Assembly (NCBI RefSeq): GCF_030915525.1
Contig: NZ_CP133269.1
Coordinates: 2,391,001 to 2,455,000, forward strand
Source of the DNA: Neobacillus sp. PS2-9
GTDB lineage: Bacteria; Bacillota; Bacilli; Bacillales; Cytobacillaceae
DNA length: 64,000 bases
Reading direction: 5' to 3'
The notes beneath the pieces were generated by a model. It saw nothing but the letters and a program-made list of their open reading frames with translations, searched no databases and was not told where the DNA came from. Position 1 is the stretch's first letter. Each line of letters starts with the position of its first letter. Both the position numbers and the translations under genes were made by a program. Of the stretch, positions 53,121-61,002 are shown piece after piece.

Positions 53121-53486
53121 ATGGACTTGAGTACAAGCACCATAATCATGATTATTTTATTGGTTGGATTTTTTGCTTGGAGGCTTATTCCTGTAAAAGG
53201 AGTACGCAATATAACAACCGGTCAATTGAAAGATGAACTTAGTGACAAGAACAAACAATACATTGATGTTCGTACACCAATGGAGTTTAAAGGTCGGAAT
53301 ATTAAAGGATTTAAGAATATTCCACTTGATCAATTATCTAATAAAGCAGCTACACTGGCAAAAGATAAAGAAGTTATTGTTATTTGTCAAAGCGGAATGA
53401 GAAGTTCACAAGCTTCAAAAATTCTAAAAAAATTAGGTTTTAAACAAATTACAAATGTAAAGGGCGGCATGAGCGCCTGGAATTGA
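53121..53486 (+). CDS. Membrane-anchored rhodanese
   Basis: A 121-residue single-domain sulfurtransferase with an N-terminal membrane helix (STIIMIILLVGFFAWRLIP) and a cytoplasmic or surface rhodanese domain: YIDVRTPMEFKGRNIKG and the active loop CQSGMRS with Cys 89. It would take sulfane sulfur from a persulfide donor and pass it on. AAGGAGATGA precedes the ATG. It is co-transcribed with the next rhodanese from operator 2. Confidence 0.87.
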   Translation: MDLSTSTIIMIILLVGFFAWRLIPVKGVRNITTGQLKDELSDKNKQYIDVRTPMEFKGRNIKGFKNIPLDQLSNKAATLAKDKEVIVICQSGMRSSQASKILKKLGFKQITNVKGGMSAWN

Positions 53487-53506
53487 AAATTAGGAGGAAA
53501 TGACAG

Positions 53507-53806
53507 ATGAAACGTATTACACCTAAAGAAGTAGAACAAAAATTAATAAATGGTGAAAAGTTAAATATTATTGATGTTCGTGAAGTAGCAGAAGTGGCTA
53601 CTGGTAAAATTCCAAACGCAGTTAACATTCCTTTAGGATTAGTTGAGTTTAAAATGCCAGATCTTGATAAAAAGCAAAAGTATATTATTGTTTGTCGCTC
53701 AGGAGCAAGAAGCTCACAAGCTACCATGTTCTTAGAAAGCTACGGATTCGATGTTACCAACATGGACGGCGGAATGATGGTTTGGGAAGGCGAATTTGAA
53801 TTTTAA
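53507..53806 (+). CDS. Single-domain rhodanese
   Basis: A 99-residue soluble rhodanese with IIDVREVAEVATGKIPNAVNIPLG and the catalytic loop CRSGARSS (Cys 63). GGAGG lies 8 bases before the ATG. It forms a two-gene unit with the membrane-anchored rhodanese 20 bp upstream and takes part in persulfide transfer. Confidence 0.9.
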   Translation: MKRITPKEVEQKLINGEKLNIIDVREVAEVATGKIPNAVNIPLGLVEFKMPDLDKKQKYIIVCRSGARSSQATMFLESYGFDVTNMDGGMMVWEGEFEF

Positions 53807-54176
53807 ACCAATCATCGATTATATACAGGGGAAATCTCAAAAATTTTTAAGAAAAATAATACCATATGGGGTAATCGTTATAGTGCATCAGCTGATTAGC
53901 AACAAGAGTAAGCAATCGGGCCAAATCGTTGCGCCCTTCATCATACACATTAATCGGAAGGTGGTTGTACTATGCAGGGCGAACAAAAAAAACAAGTGGA
54001 TTGCACCACATCAGGTTCCTGAGGTATTAACAGATCTAATACGTCTGGGAACGATGGGAACAAAGGAAAAATACCTATTCCTATATGACCTGGAACGTTA
54101 GTATGGCTCCTGGTAGGAGGCATTTACCTTATTATTAAAGCATTCAGTAGATTTTTTTAATAAAGGAGAGATATCA
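53807..54176 (+). other. Decayed intergenic stretch
   Basis: It holds operator 3 near its start but no convincing gene. A weak 101-residue frame (53796-54101) overlaps the rhodanese end and has no ribosome site. A second frame shortly before 54165 reads LVWLLVGGIYLIIKAFSRFF, which looks like the tail of a lost membrane protein. TAAAGGAGAG then leads into the broken glutaredoxin gene. Confidence 0.4.
53859..53874. promoter_or_regulatory. CstR-type operator 3
   Basis: ATACCATATGGGGTAA, downstream of the rhodanese pair and upstream of the decayed stretch and glutaredoxin remnant; its original target gene may be lost. Confidence 0.6.
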
Positions 54177-54390
54177 ATGAATCAAATTACGGTTTATACA
54201 ACCAATACTTGTCCGTATTGCACCATGTTAAAAAATTTCTTAATCACACAAGGCCTTGCTTCAAATGGACCAAGCAGCTGCTAACAAGCTAGTCCAAACA
54301 ACCGGTCAGTTAGGTGTTCCGCAAACAGAAATTAATGGACAATGGGTATTAGGATTCGACCCAGAAACAATCATGAGCTTAGTTAAATAG
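54177..54390 (+). pseudogene. Glutaredoxin (GrxC-like) with internal deletion
   Basis: ATG at 54177 with AAAGGAGAG starts NQITVYTTNTCPYCTMLKNF, including the CPYC active site. After ITQGL a deletion shifts the frame; the other frame continues MDQAAANKLVQTTGQLGVPQ and WVLGFDPETIMSLVK to TAG at 54388. The strand between the two blocks (family: FxEVNV) is gone. The active site remains, but the protein cannot fold as a normal glutaredoxin. Confidence 0.85.
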
Positions 54391-54398
54391 GTTTACAA

Positions 54399-54432
54399 AA
54401 AGAGAAGCAGAGAGTACACTGTTTCTCTTTTA
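54399..54432 (+). terminator. Rho-independent terminator
   Basis: AAAGAGAA / TTCTCTTT stem with an extended imperfect loop helix and a T tail. Confidence 0.65.
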
Positions 54433-54513
54433 TTGTTATAGAAACTTTACTTCAATTACACTACATTTATTTTTTCTCCGAGATGAATATTAACAAATAG
54501 GATGTTCATAATA

Positions 54514-54541
54514 TTGACAAATATACCCGTGTAGGTATAAT
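54514..54541 (+). promoter_or_regulatory. Promoter with CstR-type operator 4 (cstR autoregulation)
   Basis: TTGACA (54514-54519), a 16-bp spacer and TATAAT (54536-54541); the operator ATACCCGTGTAGGTAT (54523-54538) lies in the spacer and overlaps the -10 box. Confidence 0.8.
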
Positions 54542-54622
54542 ATAATTCCTATTACATCATTATTGCTCAAAACCATAAGCATTTCATATAAGCTTATCAA
54601 TAGGTAAATGGAGGTGTATCAA

Positions 54623-54883
54623 ATGGAATACAACGATCAAATGAAAAATAGAATTAAACGGATGGAAGGCCAGCTTAGAGGAATTTTGAAAATGATGGAA
54701 GAAGATAAAGATTGTCGTGCGGTTATTACTCAATTGTCGGCAGTGCGCTCAGCCGTAGACAGAACAATTGGAGTAATTGTGAGCTCGAATTTAGTGGAAT
54801 GTGTGCTTGATGCCGAAAAAAATGGCGAGAAAACAGATGTCTTAATAAAAGATGCAGTAAATTTACTTGTCAAGAGCAGATAA
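54623..54883 (+). CDS. cstR: CstR-type persulfide-sensing repressor (CsoR/RcnR family)
   Basis: An 86-residue all-helical repressor that releases DNA when persulfides link its sensor cysteines. Cys 31 (KDCRAV) and Cys 60 (LVEC) are present, while the copper-binding His expected four residues before the second Cys is Asn 56, which separates CstR from copper-sensing CsoR. The start at 54623 has GGAGGTG upstream; the ATG at 54608 contains that site. The operator lies in its own promoter. It probably binds all ten operators in this locus. Confidence 0.9.
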   Translation: MEYNDQMKNRIKRMEGQLRGILKMMEEDKDCRAVITQLSAVRSAVDRTIGVIVSSNLVECVLDAEKNGEKTDVLIKDAVNLLVKSR

Positions 54884-54898
54884 AATTAATTCACAGTG

Positions 54899-54941
54899 TT
54901 GACACATTTATATTTCTTTAGTAATATACCCGTAGGGGTAA
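54899..54941 (+). promoter_or_regulatory. Promoter with CstR-type operator 5
   Basis: TTGACA (54899-54904), a 17-bp spacer and TAATAT (54922-54927); the operator ATACCCGTAGGGGTAA (54926-54941) begins at the end of the -10 box, the same layout as operator 2. Confidence 0.75.
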
Positions 54942-55005
54942 TAGTGGAAATAAAAACGACCTCACATTTTTTAAAAGAAGAACAACCTCAAAGGAGACTA
55001 TAAAA

Positions 55006-55233
55006 ATGAATGCAGATAAAATTTTAGATGCTAAAGGTTTAGCATGTCCAATGCCAATCGTAAAAATAAAAAAAGCAATAAATGAACTAAACTCTGGTCA
55101 AATATTAGAAATTCATACTACTGATAAAGGTGCCAAGAATGATCTTTCTGCTTGGGCCAAATCCGGTGGACATGAGCTTTTAAATTTTGAAGAAGATCAA
55201 GAAGTACTAAAGTTTTGGATTAAAAAAGGTTAA
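55006..55233 (+). CDS. TusA-family sulfur carrier (first copy)
   Basis: A 75-residue sulfur-relay protein with [19 protein letters not shown] and Cys 14 as sulfur acceptor, ending LKFWIKKG. It carries persulfide sulfur between rhodanese or DsrE partners. It is nearly identical to the copy at 57774. CAAAGGAGA precedes the ATG, under operator 5. Confidence 0.92.
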   Translation: MNADKILDAKGLACPMPIVKIKKAINELNSGQILEIHTTDKGAKNDLSAWAKSGGHELLNFEEDQEVLKFWIKKG

Positions 55234-55251
55234 TTTTTTTTAGTAAATTTA

Positions 55252-55267
55252 ATACCTGTACAGGTAT
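55252..55267 (+). promoter_or_regulatory. CstR-type operator 6
   Basis: Perfect palindrome ATACCTGTACAGGTAT in the 67-bp gap between TusA and the DsrE-like gene. Confidence 0.7.
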
Positions 55268-55300
55268 ATGTGAAAATAACTATAATCAGGGGGAATTATT

Positions 55301-55780
55301 TTGACGGACAAGAAAAGGACGACAATTGTATTGTTTAGTGGAGATTATGATAAAGCCATGGCGGCATACATCATTGCAAACGGAGCTGCTGCCTATGACC
55401 ATGAAGTAACTATTTTCCATACATTTTGGGGATTAAATGCCTTGCGTAAAGATGAAAACATTATGGTTAAAAAAGGTTTTATTGAAAAGATGTTTGCAAA
55501 GATGATGCCAAGAGGCGCAGATAAAATGGGACTATCTAAAATGAATTTTGCAGGATTTGGACCCAAAATGATTAAAGACATTATGAAAAAACACAATGCA
55601 ATGCCATTACCACAATTAATTGAAATGGCACAAGAACAAGAGGTAAAGTTAGTCGCATGTACGATGACGATGGATCTATTAGGTCTAAAGCAAGAAGAAC
55701 TTTTAGAGAATATTGAATATGCAGGTGTAGCAGCGTATTTAGCTGATGCTGAAAATGGCAATGTAAACTTGTTTATTTAA
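55301..55780 (+). CDS. DsrE/DsrF-like peroxiredoxin-family protein (first)
   Basis: A 159-residue DsrE-like protein: VLFSGDYDKAMAAYIIANGAAAYDHEVTIFHTFWGLNALRK, then KLVACTMTMDLLGL with Cys 120 as likely sulfur-binding residue. Related proteins accept sulfane sulfur from TusA or rhodanese. The start is TTG with AGGGGGAA upstream. A second homologue begins at the very end of the window. Confidence 0.87.
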   Translation: MTDKKRTTIVLFSGDYDKAMAAYIIANGAAAYDHEVTIFHTFWGLNALRKDENIMVKKGFIEKMFAKMMPRGADKMGLSKMNFAGFGPKMIKDIMKKHNAMPLPQLIEMAQEQEVKLVACTMTMDLLGLKQEELLENIEYAGVAAYLADAENGNVNLFI

Positions 55781-55806
55781 TAGATTAATAGAACTCAATG
55801 AAATTT

Positions 55807-55822
55807 ATACCTTTTAGGGTAA
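55807..55822 (+). promoter_or_regulatory. CstR-type operator 7
   Basis: ATACCTTTTAGGGTAA, 18 bp before the TusA-rhodanese fusion start. Confidence 0.6.
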
Positions 55823-55839
55823 TTTACAGGAGGTCAATC

Positions 55840-56418
55840 ATGACAACATTAAAAACTGATTTGGTTTTAGATGCAAAAGGATTAGCATGTCCAATGCCGA
55901 TCGTGAAGACAAAGAAGGCTATGAATGGTTTAGAAGCAGGTCAAGTGTTAGAAGTATTAGCAACTGATAAAGGTTCGAAAGCTGATATTAAGGCTTGGGC
56001 TCAAAGTTCAGGTCATCAATATTTAGGAACAATTGAAGAAGGCGATGTGCTTAAACACTACCTTAGAAAAGCTTCTTCTAACGAAGAAGCAGCCGAAAGA
56101 AAACATCCGCATGTCACTTCAAATGTTGAACTTGCAGCAAAGTTAGACGCAAATGAAAACATTGTCGTACTCGATGTAAGAGAAGCAGCAGAATATGTGT
56201 TTAATCATATTCCAAATGCAATTTCTATTCCTTTGGGTGAATTGGATGACAGAGTAAATGAATTAAGCAAAGATGCTGAAATTTTTGTTGTCTGCCGAAC
56301 AGGTAATCGAAGTGACTTTGCAGCACAAAAATTAACAGAAAAGGGCTTTAGTACGGTCTTTAATGTAGTACCAGGTATGAGTGAGTGGACTGGTAAAACA
56401 ACAAGCTTAAACAGTTAA
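55840..56418 (+). CDS. TusA-rhodanese fusion protein (first copy)
   Basis: A 192-residue two-domain sulfurtransferase: an N-terminal TusA domain (Cys 17 in [12 protein letters not shown]) and a C-terminal rhodanese domain from about residue 95 with active Cys 152 (VCRTGNRSD). The fusion allows direct transfer between the two cysteines; S. aureus CstA also joins such modules. CAGGAGG precedes the ATG at 55840. A close paralogue is at 62976. Confidence 0.92.
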   Translation: MTTLKTDLVLDAKGLACPMPIVKTKKAMNGLEAGQVLEVLATDKGSKADIKAWAQSSGHQYLGTIEEGDVLKHYLRKASSNEEAAERKHPHVTSNVELAAKLDANENIVVLDVREAAEYVFNHIPNAISIPLGELDDRVNELSKDAEIFVVCRTGNRSDFAAQKLTEKGFSTVFNVVPGMSEWTGKTTSLNS

Positions 56419-56423
56419 TTTAA

Positions 56424-56441
56424 TGGGGCTTAATCGCCCCA
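56424..56441 (+). terminator. Short hairpin
   Basis: TGGGGC / GCCCCA stem just after the fusion gene, without a T run; a weak terminator at best. Confidence 0.35.
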
Positions 56442-56464
56442 CACTAAATGATCATTTATTTTTT

Positions 56465-56550
56465 TGCTGTGTTAAAGTACACTGTTGATTTTTATAATCT
56501 GTTGATTGAAGAGTCTGGAGCGTAAATCAACAGGCAAAATTTACAGAGCC
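56465..56550 (+). mobile_element. MITE, copy B (internally deleted, 86 bp)
   Basis: Ends TGCTGTGTTAA and TTACAGAGCC and the inner GTTGATTTTTAT and GGAGCG-AAATCAACAGGCAA parts match the copies at 7217 and 60441, but the central ~95 bp are missing. It lies between the TusA-rhodanese gene and the dioxygenase fusion, next to operator 8. Confidence 0.75.
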
Positions 56551-56569
56551 ATTTTTTTTGAAAACTAAT

Positions 56570-56585
56570 ATACCGTAGGGGGTAA
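56570..56585 (+). promoter_or_regulatory. CstR-type operator 8
   Basis: ATACCGTAGGGGGTAA, 7 bp before the dioxygenase-fusion start, overlapping its ribosome site (TAGGGGGT). Confidence 0.65.
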
Positions 56586-56592
56586 AACAAGC

Positions 56593-57720
56593 ATGACAGT
56601 TAACGCGATGACTTCAAAAGAAGTAACTAAAAAGGTATTTAATAAGGAACCATTTTTTATTCTTGATGTTCGTAACGTAAGTGATTTTCAAGATTGGAAA
56701 ATTGAAGGGGAAAATTTTGAGTATTTAAATATTCCTTATTTTGAATTGCTTGATGGAGTAGAAGAAATCTTAAATAAAATCCCAACTGATAAAGAGGTAT
56801 TAGTGGTATGTGCTAAGGAAGGTTCTTCTGTAATGGTAGCAGAGATGCTTTCAGAAGAAGGTTTAACAGTTTCTTATCTTCAAGGTGGTATGAAAGCTTG
56901 GAGTGAACACTTAGAGCCAGTTAAGGTCGGAGATCTAAAAGATGGCGGAGAGATTTATCAATTTGTACGTATTGGTAAAGGCTGTCTATCATACATGGTC
57001 GTTTCAAAAGGTGAGGCTGCAATTATTGACGCAACACGAATGACTGACATTTATCTTAATTTCGCTAATAGTATTAATGCAACAATTACTCATGTGTTCG
57101 ATACACATTTACATGCAGACCATATTTCTGGTGGTCGTGTGATTGCTGAGAAAACAAATGCAATGTATTGGTTACCTCCAAAAGATGCAACAGAAGTAAC
57201 ATTCGAATATCAGCCTTTAGAAGGTGGCAATGATGTTACAATTGGGGGTACAACGATTAATATCCATGCATTGTATTCTCCAGGTCATACTATCGGCTCT
57301 ACATCATTTGTTGTAGATGAAAAATTCTTACTCTCTGGGGATATTCTTTTTATTGATTCAATTGGACGTCCAGATCTTGCAGGTATGGCAGAGGATTGGG
57401 TTGCAGATTTAAGAGAAAGTCTTTATAAGCGTTATAGAGAGTTATCTGAAGAATTGATTGTGTTACCTGCTCATTTTATGATCATTGACGAATTAAATGC
57501 AGACGGAAGTGTATCTGAAAAGCTTGGTACTTTATTTGCAAAGAATCACGGTTTAAATATCGCAGATGAAAATGAGTTTAGGAAATTAGTTACCGAAAAC
57601 CTACCACCACAGCCGAATGCTTATCAAGAGATTCGCGAAACAAATATGGGAAAAATAAATCCTGACGTCGAAAAGCAACGCGAAATGGAAATTGGACCAA
57701 ATCGTTGTGCAGTAAGATAA
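56593..57720 (+). CDS. Rhodanese-persulfide dioxygenase fusion (CstB-like, domain order reversed)
   Basis: A 375-residue fusion: an N-terminal rhodanese domain (~1-108; Cys 73 in VVCAKEGSS) and a C-terminal ETHE1-type metallo-beta-lactamase domain (~118-355). The metal ligands are HLHADH at 172-177, His 232 (SPGHTIG) and Asp 250 (SGDILF). Such enzymes oxidise glutathione, bacillithiol or CoA persulfide to sulfite using non-heme Fe. In CstB the rhodanese is C-terminal; here it is first. GTAGGGGG serves as ribosome site and overlaps operator 8. Confidence 0.87.
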   Translation: MTVNAMTSKEVTKKVFNKEPFFILDVRNVSDFQDWKIEGENFEYLNIPYFELLDGVEEILNKIPTDKEVLVVCAKEGSSVMVAEMLSEEGLTVSYLQGGMKAWSEHLEPVKVGDLKDGGEIYQFVRIGKGCLSYMVVSKGEAAIIDATRMTDIYLNFANSINATITHVFDTHLHADHISGGRVIAEKTNAMYWLPPKDATEVTFEYQPLEGGNDVTIGGTTINIHALYSPGHTIGSTSFVVDEKFLLSGDILFIDSIGRPDLAGMAEDWVADLRESLYKRYRELSEELIVLPAHFMIIDELNADGSVSEKLGTLFAKNHGLNIADENEFRKLVTENLPPQPNAYQEIRETNMGKINPDVEKQREMEIGPNRCAVR

Positions 57721-57773
57721 AAATAAAAAGAAACTTAGAAACAACACAATAAAAAACTGGGAGGTATTATAAA

Positions 57774-58001
57774 ATGGAAGTAACTAAGGTAGTAGATGCA
57801 AAAGGTCTGGCATGTCCTATGCCAATTGTAAAGACAAAAAAAGCAATTAACGAACTTGAGGCTGGTCAAATTTTAGAAATTCATACTACTGATAAAGGTG
57901 CAAAAAATGATCTTTCCGCATGGGCAAAATCATTGGGCCATGAATTATTAAATCATGAAGAAGAAGGCAGTGTATTAAAGTTCTGGATTAAAAAGGGATA
58001 A
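57774..58001 (+). CDS. TusA-family sulfur carrier (second copy)
   Basis: A 75-residue TusA protein, [19 protein letters not shown] with Cys 14; it differs from the copy at 55006 at only a few positions. TGGGAGG precedes the ATG. It follows the dioxygenase fusion by 53 bp without an operator of its own, so it probably shares that transcript. Confidence 0.92.
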   Translation: MEVTKVVDAKGLACPMPIVKTKKAINELEAGQILEIHTTDKGAKNDLSAWAKSLGHELLNHEEEGSVLKFWIKKG

Positions 58002-58006
58002 AAATA

Positions 58007-58033
58007 GCGGGAACCTTACTGGTTCCCTTTTTA
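58007..58033 (+). terminator. Terminator or attenuator
   Basis: GGGAACC / GGTTCCC stem plus TTTTTT, 14 bp before the exporter gene whose ribosome site follows; partial readthrough is likely. Confidence 0.7.
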
Positions 58034-58047
58034 GGAGGAGTAAAAAA

Positions 58048-58824
58048 ATGGGTATCGATTTTGTCATTACCATATTCTTAATTGGTTTTGTAGGCTCATT
58101 TATTTCTGGAATGTTAGGAATCGGTGGCGCCATTATTAATTTCCCCATGCTATTGCTTATCCCAGCTTCTCTTGGTGTAGCACATTTTACAGCTCACGAT
58201 GTAGCAGGTATTACTGCGATACAGGTATTCTTTGCGACAATCAGCGGTGTCTGGGCATACCGAAAAGGCGGATACTTAAATAAAACATTAATTGCATATA
58301 TGGGTATAAGTATCTTAATTGGAAGCTTTGTGGGTGGATTTGGTTCTACACTTCTACCGGAAAGCGGAATTAATATCGTTTATGGAGTCCTAGCATTATT
58401 AGCAGTGATAATGATGTTTGTTCCTAAAAAAGGAATCGATGAAATCTCTATGGAACAAGTGAAATTCAATAAGTGGCTTGCAGCATCTCTTGCATTAATT
58501 GTGGGGGTTGGCGCAGGAATTGTTGGAGCAGGTGGGGCGTTTTTATTAGTCCCAATTATGCTTGTTGTTTTAAAAATTCCAACAAGAATGACCATTGCTT
58601 CTTCTTTAGCGATAACTTTCATTTCTTCAATTGGGGCAACTGTTGGTAAAATATCGACAGGACAGGTAGAGATTATTCCATCTCTCATTATGGTAGTTGC
58701 AAGTCTCCTTGCTTCACCATTAGGTGTTAAACTAGGTAAAAAAATGAATACAAAGGTATTACAAGTAATCTTAGGAATCTTGATTTTTTCTACTGCAGTA
58801 AAAATTTGGATAGATATTTTATAA
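58048..58824 (+). CDS. TauE/SafE-family sulfite exporter
   Basis: A 258-residue membrane protein with about eight helices and the internal two-fold repeat of the family: [20 protein letters not shown] in the first half and [20 protein letters not shown] in the second. It should export the sulfite made by the dioxygenase next to it, as TauE does in the S. aureus cst operon. TAGGAGG precedes the ATG. Confidence 0.9.
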   Translation: MGIDFVITIFLIGFVGSFISGMLGIGGAIINFPMLLLIPASLGVAHFTAHDVAGITAIQVFFATISGVWAYRKGGYLNKTLIAYMGISILIGSFVGGFGSTLLPESGINIVYGVLALLAVIMMFVPKKGIDEISMEQVKFNKWLAASLALIVGVGAGIVGAGGAFLLVPIMLVVLKIPTRMTIASSLAITFISSIGATVGKISTGQVEIIPSLIMVVASLLASPLGVKLGKKMNTKVLQVILGILIFSTAVKIWIDIL

Positions 58825-58832
58825 TTTATTTT

Positions 58833-58859
58833 GGGGGCTAATAATAGCCTCCTTTTTAT
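58833..58859 (+). terminator. Rho-independent terminator
   Basis: GGGGGCTA / TAGCCTCC stem with a TTTTTA tail after the exporter gene. Confidence 0.75.
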
Positions 58860-58963
58860 TATCCCTTTCTTAATAGATTCTTAACAATTAAATGGGAATA
58901 TTTAAGAGATATAGTGGGGGAAGATTTGATGGCAAAATCATTATCGTTGTGGGGGCTTGATAC

Positions 58964-59464
58964 ATGAACGTAATCCAAATAGGTTCACTAACCATTATGC
59001 TGAAATGGGTGCTTCTTGGTTCAGCAATTCTATTAGGACTAGTGGTTATTAAATTATGGTTGCAACGGACACAAACAAAAGAAAATAATAAAAAAATCTT
59101 TGATACCTTAACAAATAGCCTTTTTATCATGATTTTAGCTTGGAAAGGGAGTCTCATTTTACTAGAACCAAAGCTTATTTTAAAAAGTCCTCTTTCATTC
59201 CTTTATTTTACTGGAGGCACTAAGGGGCTAGTAATAGCGACACTCATTTCCTTTATGTATTTTATTTATAAGAATATGAAAGCCGAAATTTCAAGTAGAC
59301 TTATTTTACAAACTATTTTTATCTTCAGTTTAACCGTTCTTAGCTGTTATCATTTTACTTTTTTATTTGCCTTAGATGAAAATGATTTATACCATTTACT
59401 AGTAGGTACCTTCACACTTATCATTCTTTATTTTATTTTAATACCAAAGGAGTGGCGATTTTGA
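58964..59464 (+). CDS. Hypothetical multi-pass membrane protein
   Basis: A 166-residue protein with four to five hydrophobic helices, no conserved cysteine pair and no recognised family. It overlaps the thioredoxin gene by a few bases, so the two act together; it may anchor the thioredoxin or feed it electrons, which is inference. GTGGGGGC stands upstream. A 12-codon mini-frame (58929-58967) overlaps its start and could couple translation. Confidence 0.65.
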   Translation: MNVIQIGSLTIMLKWVLLGSAILLGLVVIKLWLQRTQTKENNKKIFDTLTNSLFIMILAWKGSLILLEPKLILKSPLSFLYFTGGTKGLVIATLISFMYFIYKNMKAEISSRLILQTIFIFSLTVLSCYHFTFLFALDENDLYHLLVGTFTLIILYFILIPKEWRF

Positions 59465-60036
59465 ATAAGAAAAATTTAATGATTGTAATTGCATTAATTG
59501 GTCTAATTGGATGGGGAATTTACGATACCTCATTATCGTTGTCAATTAAAACAGAAAAAAGTAGTGAGGTGAAGGAAGCTGCAACAACATCAAAGAATCT
59601 AGAAATAGGGCTGCAGGAAGGGAATAAGGCGCCGAATTTTGGATTAAAAACCTTGGATGGACAAGAAGTTAAGCTTTCTGATATGGTAGGGAAGAAAGTA
59701 ATATTAAATTTCTGGGCCACATGGTGTCCACCATGTAAAGCTGAAATGCCGCATATGCAGGAGTTTTATGAGAAACAAAAAAACAATCAAGTAACAATTT
59801 TAGCTGTGAATTTAACTACTTCAGAAAAAAGCAGTGATAATATTGGGGCGTTCGTGAAAGATTATGGCTTAACTTTCCCAATAGTACTTGATAGCGAAGG
59901 ACAAGTTGGACAAACATATCAGGATGTTACTATTCCAACCAGTTATATTATTGATACCAAAGGCGTTATCCGGAAAAAGATTGTAGGTCCTATGGATAAA
60001 GAAATGATGACTGAATTATTACAAAGTGTGGATTAA
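59461..60036 (+). CDS. TlpA/ResA-like membrane-anchored thioredoxin
   Basis: A 191-residue thiol-disulfide oxidoreductase on the outer face of the membrane. An N-terminal anchor (LMIVIALIGLIGWGI) is followed by a TlpA domain with NFWATWCPPC (Cys 89 and Cys 92) and the cis-Pro region VTIPTSYIID. The TTG at 59461 is preferred because AAAGGAG precedes it by 8 bases. Its role is probably reduction of disulfides or persulfides outside the cell. Confidence 0.88.
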   Translation: MNKKNLMIVIALIGLIGWGIYDTSLSLSIKTEKSSEVKEAATTSKNLEIGLQEGNKAPNFGLKTLDGQEVKLSDMVGKKVILNFWATWCPPCKAEMPHMQEFYEKQKNNQVTILAVNLTTSEKSSDNIGAFVKDYGLTFPIVLDSEGQVGQTYQDVTIPTSYIIDTKGVIRKKIVGPMDKEMMTELLQSVD

Positions 60037-60054
60037 ACGAAAAGTAGGGATATA

Positions 60055-60441
60055 ATGAGCAAGGAAGAAATAAGGGAGCAAGAAATTAGACAGACAGTAG
60101 ATTCAAAATATATTCAACAGCATCTTGCAAATGAACGGACATATTTAGCCTGGATTCGTACCGCTATCGCTATAATAGGTGTCGGCTTTTTAGTAACTAA
60201 TTTACATTTTAATATGATGTCTAGTCTTTCCCCAATAGGCGATCTTTTAGCAAACTTAATAGGGATCGCTTCTGTAGGACTAGGAATTGTTACTATTCTA
60301 ATGGCGACAATTGTTTATTTGAAAAAAGTTTCTACTATTAATCAACAAACCTTTACAGCTTCCAAAAAATATATCATAACACTTAGTATCTTCATTATTT
60401 TTATTACCGTGTTATTTGGAGCCTACTTTTTAATGTTTTAG
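60055..60441 (+). CDS. DUF202 (YidH-family) membrane protein
   Basis: A 128-residue protein with three hydrophobic helices and the family signature LANERTYLAWIRTAIAIIGVGF near residue 22. The function is unknown. It follows the TlpA gene by 18 bp. Its TAG stop is completed by the first base of the MITE at 60441; without the insertion the stop would be TAA, so the protein is unchanged. Confidence 0.83.
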   Translation: MSKEEIREQEIRQTVDSKYIQQHLANERTYLAWIRTAIAIIGVGFLVTNLHFNMMSSLSPIGDLLANLIGIASVGLGIVTILMATIVYLKKVSTINQQTFTASKKYIITLSIFIIFITVLFGAYFLMF

Positions 60442-60622
60442 GCTCTGTTAAACTTGCCTGTTGATTTCCGCTCAGGTGCTTCGCTTTCCGTGGGCGTTTC
60501 GGCGAGCCTCCTCGGCGCTTGCGCCTGCGGGGTCTCCCCTGAACCGTACTCCCACAGGAGTCTTCGCACCTTCCGCTCCAAACAACAGGGGGTAAAAATC
60601 AACAATGTTCTTTAACACAGCC
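60441..60622 (-). mobile_element. MITE, copy C (182 bp) with 8-bp target duplication
   Basis: Terminal inverted repeats GGCTCTGTTAA / TTAACACAGCC. The perfect direct repeat ATGTTTTA flanks it (60433-60440 and 60623-60630). The interior matches copy A (7217-7399) in reverse. TIR sequence and 8-bp duplication resemble the IS6 family, but no transposase is encoded. Confidence 0.88.
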
Positions 60623-60656
60623 ATGTTTTAAAGTAATAAATTACATAAAGACAAAT

Positions 60657-60683
60657 AAAAAAGCACTTTGGATGTGCTTTTTT
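60657..60683. terminator. Bidirectional terminator
   Basis: AAAAAAGCAC / GTGCTTTTTT hairpin between convergent genes. Confidence 0.8.
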
Positions 60684-60693
60684 ATTTTGTGAA

Positions 60694-60927
60694 TTAATTG
60701 TTAATCATACAATCAGTGTTTGTTTCTTTTTTCATTTTTGCAGCACAATCCTTATGCATTTCCTTAAGTTGCTTTTCACTTAATTCTGGATGCTTTTGCT
60801 GCATAAATGGGAGCATTTCTTTAAAGTCACCGACTTTACATGCAATCTGATCACTAGCTGCCATAACCCCAGTTCCTAACCCAAGTAGCAAAATGGCTGT
60901 AAATGCTCCTGTCACAAATTTTTTCAT
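60694..60927 (-). CDS. Small secreted cysteine-containing protein
   Basis: A 77-residue protein with a signal peptide (FVTGAFTAILLLGLGTGVMAA, cleaved near ASD) and a short helical mature part with three cysteines (IACKVG, KDCAAK, TDCMIN). GGGGGAA precedes the ATG at 60927. The family is not recognised; its position suggests extracytoplasmic thiol chemistry, but that is inference. Confidence 0.6.
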   Translation of the reverse strand: MKKFVTGAFTAILLLGLGTGVMAASDQIACKVGDFKEMLPFMQQKHPELSEKQLKEMHKDCAAKMKKETNTDCMINN

Positions 60928-61002
60928 TAGTAATTCCCCCAATGCAATATTGCCTACAAGGTTTATTTTATAATAATTCAAGCAAATAACTTAGAGTAAT
61001 TG

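Noticed and set aside
53796-54101. 101-residue frame after the rhodanese
   Set aside because: It overlaps the rhodanese end, lacks a ribosome site and any recognisable pattern, and covers operator 3.
54623-54883. Copper-sensing CsoR as identity of the regulator
   Set aside because: The copper-ligand His is Asn 56, and the surrounding genes and operators are those of persulfide metabolism.
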